A stretch of DNA of 5,776 nt from Bacteroidota bacterium. GTDB lineage: Bacteria > Bacteroidota > Bacteroidia > Chitinophagales > LD1. This document shows, one piece after another, positions 1-5,776 of this stretch. The notes under the pieces were generated by a model that was not told the origin of the DNA, did not search any database, and was given only the letters and a program-made list of their open reading frames with translations. The stretch is from positions 1 to 5,776 of the forward strand of contig JAFDYP010000566.1 of the NCBI GenBank assembly GCA_018267355.1, read 5' to 3'. How positions within the stretch are numbered: position 1 is the stretch's first letter; each line of letters opens with the position of its first letter. A program made the translations under genes and the position numbers.

Positions 1-635
1 GCTCTTACTTCATCGGCTTAAACTACTTCCTGCACTCTTACAATAAAGGAAGCGAGAAAAAACCTCAGATCGCCATCACCTTTGATGACGGGCCAAATGA
101 ACATACTTCAGCTATCCTCGACATTCTGAAAGCAGAAAAAACTCCCGCCACCTTCTTTTGCATCGGTCAGAATATCGATGGCCGTGAAGAGATGCTGAAG
201 AAGATCGTGCAGGAGGGGCACTTGGTGGGCAATCACAGCTACTGGCATCTCCGTACCTTCCCGTTGCAGATGGGTAGGACTATTGCAGCCGAGATAAAAC
301 AATGCAATGAAAAGATCAATAGCGTTATTGACAAAACTCCGCGCCTCTTCCGCCCTCCTTTTGGGGTCACCGACCCAGCCGTGGCAAGGGGCATAAAGAA
401 GACTGGCATGCATAGCATAGGCTGGAGTCTGCGCAGCTACGACACAGTAGTGAAAGATCCGCAAAAGCTCCTGGCCAAAGTAAGCCGTGTATCTGCAGGA
501 GACATCGTTTTATTTCACGAAGCAGGCCTGCATACGCCCGCTATCCTATCCCAATTTATCCAAAATGCCCGGGCTAAAGGCCTGGAAATCGTACCTTTGG
601 ACCGCTTATTGGATATAGACGCGTATGAAAAATAG
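1..635 (+). CDS. Polysaccharide deacetylase family protein (NodB homology domain), 5' end missing
   Basis: This is a carbohydrate esterase family 4 type (NodB-fold) enzyme, a metal-dependent N- or O-deacetylase acting on a glycan. The frame is open from base 3 to the TAG at 633-635, so the gene starts upstream of the window; the internal ATG at 192 is not the start, because it would remove the first catalytic motif. Visible motifs in order are TFDDGP (78-95, with the base and metal-binding Asp pair), HSYWH (234-248, the metal-binding H-S/T-x-x-H pattern), RPPFG (351-365), WSLRSYD (423-443) in place of the usual DxxDW motif, and LFHE (510-521, with the late catalytic His). All core catalytic positions therefore look present. 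The first residues (SYFIGLNYFLHSYN) are aromatic and hydrophobic and may be the end of a membrane anchor. The 3' end overlaps the next gene by 11 nt. The substrate is unknown; the context suggests a role beside pigment or glycolipid assembly. Confidence 0.9.
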   Translation, partial: SYFIGLNYFLHSYNKGSEKKPQIAITFDDGPNEHTSAILDILKAEKTPATFFCIGQNIDGREEMLKKIVQEGHLVGNHSYWHLRTFPLQMGRTIAAEIKQCNEKINSVIDKTPRLFRPPFGVTDPAVARGIKKTGMHSIGWSLRSYDTVVKDPQKLLAKVSRVSAGDIVLFHEAGLHTPAILSQFIQNARAKGLEIVPLDRLLDIDAYEK

Positions 636-1257
636 CCTCCTACTCTTCTTACTCTCTTTCGCTTTTGCTAGCACCTATGCCCAGTCCTTCGCACCGGTGA
701 AAGACGAAGCTGCTGTGCGCAAGAAATTCGCTGAGGTCTCTCAGGCTACAAAGTCTATCCGCAGTGACTTCACACAGGAAAAGAACCTGAGCATGCTGGC
801 CGAGAAGGTCGAATCAAGGGGAGTATTCTATTTCAAAAAGCCTAACATGGTGCGGCTCGAGTATACAAAGCCATTCAAATACCTGCTCATCATGAGCAAT
901 GGCAAAGCGACGATCAAAGACGATGCAAAAACCACTCAGATGGATATGCACAAGACCAAAATATTCCAGCAGGTCAATGGCCTGATAGTAGACTGTGTGC
1001 AGGGTTCAGCGCTGAATAACAGTAACTTTCAGGTGAAGATATCAGAAAGCACCACACAGCTACGTATGGATATGAAGCCGCTGGCCAAGGGGCTGAAAGA
1101 GTTTTTCAGTGACATCATTATCTTTATCGACAAGACGGACTACTCTGTCAATAAAATGCAGATGAATGAACTATCGGGCGATAACACGGTTATTACTTTC
1201 TCCAATAAAAAGATCAATGGCGATATCCCGGACGCTGTGTTCACTGCTGCTCATTAG
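625..1257 (+). CDS. LolA-like outer-membrane lipoprotein carrier protein
   Basis: A 210-residue periplasmic protein of the LolA/LolB-like fold, which binds acyl chains in a half-barrel and carries lipidated or hydrophobic cargo to the outer membrane. Residues 1-19 form a Sec signal peptide (MKNS, hydrophobic core, then STYA before Q20), consistent with signal peptidase I cleavage; there is no lipobox Cys, so the product is soluble. The family signature follows: SDFTQEK at 47-53, then the strand series GVFYFKKPNMVRLEY at 66-80, and a pattern of short beta strands to the end. Length is normal for LolA. The ATG at 625 is chosen because it gives the signal peptide directly; it lies inside the deacetylase gene (11-nt overlap). 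The location beside an MMPL exporter suggests a dedicated carrier for the pathway product rather than the housekeeping LolA; this is inferred. LolA-like proteins occur in flexirubin and aryl-polyene clusters. Confidence 0.88.
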   Translation: MKNSLLLFLLSFAFASTYAQSFAPVKDEAAVRKKFAEVSQATKSIRSDFTQEKNLSMLAEKVESRGVFYFKKPNMVRLEYTKPFKYLLIMSNGKATIKDDAKTTQMDMHKTKIFQQVNGLIVDCVQGSALNNSNFQVKISESTTQLRMDMKPLAKGLKEFFSDIIIFIDKTDYSVNKMQMNELSGDNTVITFSNKKINGDIPDAVFTAAH

Positions 1258-1843
1258 CCTCCTGCTGCCGGGCTGCTATGTAGCCAAAGGCACCAAAGCA
1301 CTGGATATATTCACCAACTGCCCCGCAGTATTCACTACACCCGTAGGTACTGCGCGCTTCACTACCCAGATAGACTTTTATAAGAAGCACCTCAGCGGCC
1401 TCATGGTCTTCAAGGCTACTGATGATACGACGGAGCGCGTCGTATTTATGACTGAGACGGGATTCAAGTTCTTTGACCTGGAGTTTACGCCCCATAGCTC
1501 ATCTGTGAAATACATCATTCCCAGCCTCAATAAAAAGATCATAGTAAAAACACTGACTCGAGACCTTGGCTATCTGGCCATGCCCCCGCTGGAGAATAGC
1601 TCCCATGACCAGCCCAAGAGTGACAACAGTACGACGTTCCGCTTCCCGCGGGGTAATGGCTACGACTACTATGTCACAGACAAGCAGTGCAAAGTGCTCC
1701 AGCGCATAGAGTCAGGCACGGATAATAAAAAGAACCTTGTGATCGACTTTAATAATGGGGCGGACAGCGGTCTGGGCACTATAAATATCGCTCACCAGAA
1801 TATCAAATTGACTATCTTTCTCCGCCAAATCAGTACGCTATGA
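1217..1843 (+). CDS. Lipoprotein of unassigned family, possibly LolB-like
   Basis: A predicted lipoprotein of 208 residues. The start at 1217 is preferred over the in-frame ATG at 1166 because it places a compact signal peptide at the N-terminus: MAISR, a Leu-rich core (residues 7-17), then the lipobox LLPGC with the lipidated Cys at residue 20 (codon 1274-1276). The Pro at -2 is unusual but tolerable. Tyr follows the Cys and there is no acidic Ser-Asp/Glu stretch, so the surface-export signal typical of exposed Bacteroidota lipoproteins is not seen; a periplasm-facing location is inferred. The mature part looks beta-rich, with alternating segments such as GLMVFKA, RVVFMTETGFKFFDLEF and NLVIDFNN. 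This resembles LolB-type or aryl-polyene-cluster lipoproteins in style, but I do not recognise the family with certainty. The gene overlaps the LolA-like gene by 41 nt in another frame and the next gene by ATGA, so co-translation and a shared function are likely. Confidence 0.78.
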   Translation: MAISRTLCSLLLISLLLPGCYVAKGTKALDIFTNCPAVFTTPVGTARFTTQIDFYKKHLSGLMVFKATDDTTERVVFMTETGFKFFDLEFTPHSSSVKYIIPSLNKKIIVKTLTRDLGYLAMPPLENSSHDQPKSDNSTTFRFPRGNGYDYYVTDKQCKVLQRIESGTDNKKNLVIDFNNGADSGLGTINIAHQNIKLTIFLRQISTL

Positions 1844-2217
1844 GCGCCACCCTGTTAGACCATTTTTACCGCATAGATAATCTTGAAGCGAGTGAGGGCA
1901 AGGTGAATGCCACGGTCACCTTTGATCAGGGTCACGCTATCTTTCAGGGCCATTTCCCCGGTATGCCGGTAGTACCCGGTGTGTGCCAGACGCAGATGCT
2001 GGGCGAGGTACTGAGCACAGCGCTCGGCAAAGAATTCCAACTGGCCACAGCATCGTCTATCAAGTTTCTATCCCTCGTAGATCCTGTCAAGACCCCATCG
2101 CTGCAGCTCAGCATCAGCTATACTGTGGCAGAGGATGTGGGGTATCAGGTATCGGCACAATATTCGCGAGGAGAGACTGTGTTTTTCAAATTCAAAGGTG
2201 CCTTTACCGTTTCATGA
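1840..2217 (+). CDS. FabZ-like hotdog-fold protein (putative 3-hydroxyacyl-ACP dehydratase)
   Basis: A 125-residue single hotdog domain related to FabZ, which removes water from 3-hydroxyacyl-ACP to give trans-2-enoyl-ACP. The hallmark segment is clear: H32 AIFQ, then G37-H38-F39-P40-G41, MPVVP, and G47-V48, where His38 matches the FabZ catalytic His and the fold's central helix begins at PGV. Four residues after PGV, where FabZ carries its catalytic Glu, this protein has Gln52 (codon 1993-1995; local sequence PGVCQTQMLGE). Activity may therefore be altered, or another acid may substitute. Length is slightly short compared with FabZ (about 140-150 residues). ATG and the preceding TGA share bases (ATGA), and its own stop overlaps the next start the same way. 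In context it would process a polyketide or fatty-acyl chain on an ACP, such as a polyene chain; the partner ketosynthase and ACP are not in the window. The hotdog assignment is firm, the dehydratase function less so. Confidence 0.85.
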   Translation: MSATLLDHFYRIDNLEASEGKVNATVTFDQGHAIFQGHFPGMPVVPGVCQTQMLGEVLSTALGKEFQLATASSIKFLSLVDPVKTPSLQLSISYTVAEDVGYQVSAQYSRGETVFFKFKGAFTVS

Positions 2218-3458
2218 GCGATAGCGCAGCATACAAACCACTCTTCCGTTCCCTGCGCTGCTGTGTACTGGTGCCTACCTACAATAATCACCAGACCCTC
2301 GCTCAGGTACTGACAGATGTACTGCAGTATTCCGACGATGTATGCGTGGTCAATGATGGTTCTACTGATAATACACTGGAGATACTAAGCGGCTTTCCTC
2401 AAGTGAAAGTCTACACCTATGGGAAGAATCAAGGCAAGGGTTACGCACTGCGCAAGGGTTTTGAATTTGCCCGTGCACAGGGCTATGACTACGCCATCAC
2501 GATAGACTCTGACGGGCAGCACTACGCAGCGGACCTGCCTACTATGCTCAAAGCATTACAAGAAGATGGCAATGCGATCTTCATCGGTGCGCGCAATATG
2601 GACCAGGCATCCGTGCCGGGCAAAAGCAGCTTTGGCAATAAATTCTCCAACTTCTGGTTTCGTTTTGAGACGGGTATAGACCTGCCCGATACACAGAGCG
2701 GCTACCGCCTCTACCCTATCAGGAAACTGGAGGGCATGCACTTCTTTACCCGCAAGTATGAGTTTGAGATAGAGGTCATCGTACGCGCGGCCTGGGCCGG
2801 CATCGGCGTGAAGGCTGTACCCGTGAAAGTCTATTATCCGCCGGCAGAGGAGCGCATCACGCACTTCAGGCCATTTCAGGACTTCTCACGCATCAGCGTG
2901 CTCAATACCGTACTCGTGACCTGGGCACTGCTCTGGATCAAGCCGCGAGACTTCGTACGCTACATCCTCGGCCGCAGCATCAAGACACTGATACAGGAGT
3001 ACCTCATCAAGTCTGAGGAGTCAGCATTTGTCAAGGCGATGTCGGTGTTTGTCGGCATCTTCTTTGGCATCGCGCCTATATGGGGACTGCAACTGATACT
3101 GGCTATCGGTGTCGCATATATCTTCCGGCTCAATAAAGCCATCGCCATCATCACAGCCAATATCAGTATCCCGCCCATGATCCCATTTATCCTCTGGGGC
3201 AGCTATGAGACGGGCAAGCTGATCCTGCACGGCGAGAGCGCTGAGCAGATGATACAGCAGAGCGCGATCCTCGCTTTTATCTACAAATGGATGGCGCATG
3301 TGATCATGAGTTTCCATATCAAAGACCAGCAGCTGGCGGCAGCTATCGTGAAGAACCTGACACAGTATATCGTAGGTAGTTTTGCACTGGCTAGCGGAGC
3401 GGCAGTCATCTCTGCGGTCATCACCTTTTTATTGGTCAAAATCCTAAAAAGAGATTAG
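2214..3458 (+). CDS. Family 2 glycosyltransferase with C-terminal DUF2062 membrane domain
   Basis: A 414-residue two-part protein. Residues about 15-230 are a GT-A glycosyltransferase domain like dolichyl-phosphate mannosyltransferases: VLVPTYNN at 18-25, VNDGSTDNT at 46-54 (nucleotide binding), the gly/lys-rich NQGKGYALRKG at 72-82, the metal-binding DSDGQH at 98-103, and TQSGYR at 160-165. It would transfer a sugar from a nucleotide sugar, often to a lipid carrier, at the cytoplasmic face. From about residue 245 a DUF2062-type region follows, with hydrophobic segments at roughly 276-306 (containing GIFFGIAPIWGLQ), a second pair around ANISIPPMIPFILWG, and a last helix near the C-terminus before KILKRD; this likely anchors the enzyme in the inner membrane. 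The ATG at 2214 overlaps the preceding stop (ATGA). The frame is open back to an ATG at 1983, but that extension lies wholly across the hotdog gene and adds no domain. Acceptor and sugar are unknown. Confidence 0.9.
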   Translation: MSDSAAYKPLFRSLRCCVLVPTYNNHQTLAQVLTDVLQYSDDVCVVNDGSTDNTLEILSGFPQVKVYTYGKNQGKGYALRKGFEFARAQGYDYAITIDSDGQHYAADLPTMLKALQEDGNAIFIGARNMDQASVPGKSSFGNKFSNFWFRFETGIDLPDTQSGYRLYPIRKLEGMHFFTRKYEFEIEVIVRAAWAGIGVKAVPVKVYYPPAEERITHFRPFQDFSRISVLNTVLVTWALLWIKPRDFVRYILGRSIKTLIQEYLIKSEESAFVKAMSVFVGIFFGIAPIWGLQLILAIGVAYIFRLNKAIAIITANISIPPMIPFILWGSYETGKLILHGESAEQMIQQSAILAFIYKWMAHVIMSFHIKDQQLAAAIVKNLTQYIVGSFALASGAAVISAVITFLLVKILKRD

Positions 3459-3486
3459 CTTTCGCAGGGGAACCTGAGACCAGTAT
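3459..3486 (+). promoter_or_regulatory. Short spacer with weak ribosome-binding candidates before the exporter gene
   Basis: This 28-nt gap is the only space between genes in the window. It holds GGGGAA at 3467-3472 (14 nt from the ATG, rather far) and TGAG at 3475-3478 (about 8 nt away). Neither is a strong Shine-Dalgarno site, which is normal for Bacteroidota. An in-frame TGA at 3475-3477 fixes the exporter start at 3487. No hairpin terminator or promoter is visible, so read-through from the glycosyltransferase gene is expected. Confidence 0.35.
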
Positions 3487-5776
3487 ATGACTAAGATCCT
3501 GATCGGTTTATATTACTTTTTTGAGCGGCGGAGGCTATTCTTTTATACCCTGACCGCGGTGCTGTTTGGTGCGATGATTGCGCTTGCTATGCGCATCCAT
3601 ATAGAGGAGGATATCAGCCGCGCCCTGCCAAACGGCAAGCAGGTAGAGCAGATCAATAAGATATTCAAGCACTCGCGCTTTGCTGACAAGCTGGTGGTGC
3701 GCATCAACCTGACCGATAGCGCTGCCACACCTGACGACCTGACGGCCTATGCCGCTACGCTGGACTCTGCGCTCCGCGCAAAATACAGCCCCTACATCTC
3801 CGACATACGCGGTAAAGTAGAAGACGACGCAGCACTTTCACTCTACAATGATGTACATGAAAACATGCCGCTCTATCTCACCGCAGAAGACTATGCGCAC
3901 ATAGACAGCATGCTCACGCAGGAGCAAGTGAAGAAAAAACTGGAGCAGGACTACAAGGTCCTCACCTCTGCCACCGGCCTCGTGATGAAGCGCCTCATAG
4001 CCGACGACCCGATAGGCATCAATACCATTGCGCTGCGCAAACTGAACAACCTGCAGCTCAACAGCGACTTTGACCTCTACGATGGCTACATACTGACCAA
4101 GGATCACAAGAGTGCACTCCTCTTCATCGCGCCATCCAATCCGGCTAACGAGACTGCCAAGAACTCCGTGCTGGTGAGCGGCATAGACAGCACGCTGAAA
4201 AGCTATGAGGCTTCGCACAAGAATGTCAAAGCCTACTGCTACGGCGGTACTGCTGTAGCCGTGGGCAATGCCAAACAAATGAAGAAGGACACGATCGTGA
4301 CGCTCACCATCACACTGGTAGGGCTGCTGCTGTTCCTCTGGTTCTTCTTTCGCCGGAAGCGGGTGCCATTTATCATGATGCTACCGGTGGCGTTTGGCGC
4401 CTTGTTTGCCATCGTGATCATCAGCCTGACTCGGGGAAGCATTTCTAATATTGCACTGGCAGCGGGGTCTATCGTACTGGGCATAGCGATCAACTATTCG
4501 CTGCACTTCTTTGGCCACTACAAGCACAGCGGCTCTATAGAGGAAACGATCAGTGACCTGGTGCTGCCTATGACGCTGGGGAGCTTCACTACCGTGGGTT
4601 CCTTCTTCAGCCTGATGCTGGTGAAGTCTCCTATCCTGAATGATTTTGGCCTCTTTGCCGGGCTGAGCCTGACAGGGGCAGCCTTCTTTACGCTGGTCTT
4701 CCTGCCACACTTCCTACCCAAAGAGAAAGCGGAAGACGAGCATGAGCGCAACTGGCTGGACAGGTTGATCACCTCTGAGTTTAAGCATCAGCATATCCTG
4801 GTCGCTGTGATCGTGGTGCTCACGATCTTCTTTGCCACACAGGTGCACAAGGTGAGCTTCATGAGTGACATGACTGCACTCAGCTACCAGACCGAGGCGC
4901 TGAAGGCTGCCGAGCAGCAGATCAATGCGCTGCAAGGCGACTCTACCAAGACCGTATATCTCGCATCTACCGGCAAGACAATAGACGAAGCGCTGCAAAA
5001 CAGCAGCCACCTCTCCGCCACCCTGCGCGCAGAGCAGCACAAAGGCTTGATCAAAAAGTACTCTGCGCTGAGTGACATCGTACTCTCTGAGGAGCAGCAG
5101 CGCGAGCGCATTGCCCGCTGGGAGCAGTTCTGGACGGCAGATAAAAAGGCTGCGCTGCTGGCTACACTGCGCAAGAAAGGAGAAGTATACAAATTCCGTC
5201 CACAGGCATTTGACCGCTTTGCGGAAACACTCAATAAGAAATACGAGCCGGCAGGCATGGATGGCTATCGCGCGCTACTCGATATGATCGGCAGCGAACT
5301 CGTCATAGATGGCCCCGACACCAAAGCCGTGATCTCCTCTATCAATGTAAAACGCAGCGACCGCGCCGCACTCTACGCTGAGCTGGAGCATGATCCTAAT
5401 ACAGTAATACTGGACAAAGAGACTGTGACGCACCGCTTCATAGATATCATCTACGGAGACTTCAATGACATCCTGATGTACACGTCGCTGCTGGTGTTCT
5501 TTGCGCTGCTGATCAGCTACGGGCGCATAGAGCTCACGATCATCACCTTCCTGCCCATGCTCATCACGTGGATCTGGATACTGGGCATCATGGGCTTGCT
5601 CGGCATCCAGTTCAATATCATCAATATCATCATCTCTACTTTCATCTTTGGCCTGGGAGATGACTTTGCCATCTTCATCACAGACGGCCTCACGGAGAAA
5701 TACCGCACAGGACGCGACACGCTATCCTCGCACAAAGTATCGATCTTCCTCGGCGCTGTGACCACCATCATCGGCC
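3487..5776 (+). CDS. RND-superfamily exporter, MMPL type, 3' end missing
   Basis: A large inner-membrane transporter, open for 763 codons to the window edge. It shows the duplicated RND plan: helix 1 at residues about 17-35; a periplasmic domain at 36-265; helices 2-6 at about 269-287, 292-313, 318-342, 358-378 and 387-409; helix 7 at 437-453; a second periplasmic domain to about 655; helices 8-10 at 662-679, 684-704 and 711-734; and the start of helix 11 (VSIFLGAVTTIIG) at the edge. The helix-4 motif reads GIAINYSLHFF (Asn336-Tyr337) and the matching helix-10 motif reads GLGDDFAIF (Asp725-Asp726-Phe727), so only the second half keeps the proton-relay Asp usual in MMPL proteins. By family it would use the proton motive force to move a lipid or hydrophobic product out of the inner membrane. 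The LolA-like protein and lipoprotein upstream are plausible periplasmic partners. Perhaps 50-100 residues are missing at the C-terminus. The start is fixed by an in-frame stop 12 nt upstream. Cargo is inferred from context only. Confidence 0.92.
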   Translation, partial: MTKILIGLYYFFERRRLFFYTLTAVLFGAMIALAMRIHIEEDISRALPNGKQVEQINKIFKHSRFADKLVVRINLTDSAATPDDLTAYAATLDSALRAKYSPYISDIRGKVEDDAALSLYNDVHENMPLYLTAEDYAHIDSMLTQEQVKKKLEQDYKVLTSATGLVMKRLIADDPIGINTIALRKLNNLQLNSDFDLYDGYILTKDHKSALLFIAPSNPANETAKNSVLVSGIDSTLKSYEASHKNVKAYCYGGTAVAVGNAKQMKKDTIVTLTITLVGLLLFLWFFFRRKRVPFIMMLPVAFGALFAIVIISLTRGSISNIALAAGSIVLGIAINYSLHFFGHYKHSGSIEETISDLVLPMTLGSFTTVGSFFSLMLVKSPILNDFGLFAGLSLTGAAFFTLVFLPHFLPKEKAEDEHERNWLDRLITSEFKHQHILVAVIVVLTIFFATQVHKVSFMSDMTALSYQTEALKAAEQQINALQGDSTKTVYLASTGKTIDEALQNSSHLSATLRAEQHKGLIKKYSALSDIVLSEEQQRERIARWEQFWTADKKAALLATLRKKGEVYKFRPQAFDRFAETLNKKYEPAGMDGYRALLDMIGSELVIDGPDTKAVISSINVKRSDRAALYAELEHDPNTVILDKETVTHRFIDIIYGDFNDILMYTSLLVFFALLISYGRIELTIITFLPMLITWIWILGIMGLLGIQFNIINIIISTFIFGLGDDFAIFITDGLTEKYRTGRDTLSSHKVSIFLGAVTTIIG

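Noticed and set aside
108..464. Minus-strand open frame opposite the deacetylase
   Set aside because: It overlaps the conserved catalytic motifs on the + strand and its translation resembles no protein family I recognise.
192..635. A short deacetylase starting at the ATG at 192
   Set aside because: The same frame is open to the left edge and encodes the TFDDGP catalytic motif upstream of 192, so this is an internal Met of a gene cut by the window.
1166..1216. A longer start for the lipoprotein at ATG 1166
   Set aside because: It would add a charged 17-residue stretch ahead of a complete lipoprotein signal peptide and lengthen the overlap with the LolA-like gene to 92 nt. The start at 1217 gives a normal signal length.
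1983..2213. A 77-residue N-terminal extension of the glycosyltransferase
   Set aside because: It lies wholly within the hotdog gene in another frame, is Arg/Gln/Cys-rich with no domain character, and the ATGA junction at 2214 gives a natural start directly before the GT-A domain.
3459..3486. Possible terminator or promoter between the glycosyltransferase and exporter genes
   Set aside because: The gap is only 28 nt, with no inverted repeat, T-run or recognisable -33/-7 Bacteroidota promoter elements.
3838..5258. Several open frames on the minus strand under the exporter gene (for example 3838-4278, 4714-5040, 4884-5258)
   Set aside because: They lie opposite a continuous 763-codon membrane transporter with clear family motifs and show low-complexity or Ser/Arg/Ala-rich translations. 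They are shadows of its codon use.

Overview
The window is one strand-uniform, tightly packed run of six genes on the + strand, cut at both ends. The protein families, the many overlapping start/stop junctions and the lack of strong Shine-Dalgarno sequences suggest a member of the Bacteroidota, perhaps a Chitinophaga-like or related lineage. The species cannot be named from this sequence.

Layout: (1) 1-635, the 3' part of a NodB-type polysaccharide deacetylase. (2) 625-1257, a secreted LolA-like lipoprotein-carrier protein. (3) 1217-1843, a lipoprotein of unassigned family. (4) 1840-2217, a small FabZ-like hotdog protein. (5) 2214-3458, a family 2 glycosyltransferase fused to a C-terminal DUF2062-type membrane domain. 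(6) 3487 to beyond the right edge, a large RND/MMPL-family exporter that has reached about its eleventh membrane helix when the window ends. Four of the five junctions overlap (11, 41, 4 and 4 nt) and the fifth is a 28-nt gap, so this is very probably one operon. No stretch over 300 bases lacks a gene. I see no RNA gene, terminator, CRISPR array, repeat or mobile element.

The gene set (deacetylase, LolA-like, lipoprotein, hotdog dehydratase-like, GT2, MMPL exporter) matches, from my knowledge of the families, the accessory and export part of flexirubin / aryl-polyene-type pigment clusters of Bacteroidota. In that reading the hotdog protein works with ketosynthases and acyl-carrier proteins encoded outside the window, the glycosyltransferase and deacetylase modify a lipid or glycan partner, and the MMPL pump, LolA-like protein and lipoprotein carry the hydrophobic product through the periplasm to the outer membrane. 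No core pigment gene (ketosynthase, ACP, ammonia-lyase, DarA/DarB) lies in the window, so the pathway assignment is an inference from context.

The points most worth a second look are residue-level. The hotdog protein has Gln where FabZ has its catalytic Glu. The exporter has Asn in the first-half GxxxDY-type motif but a double Asp in the second half. A LolA-like carrier is translationally entangled with a lipoprotein that could be its outer-membrane receptor.
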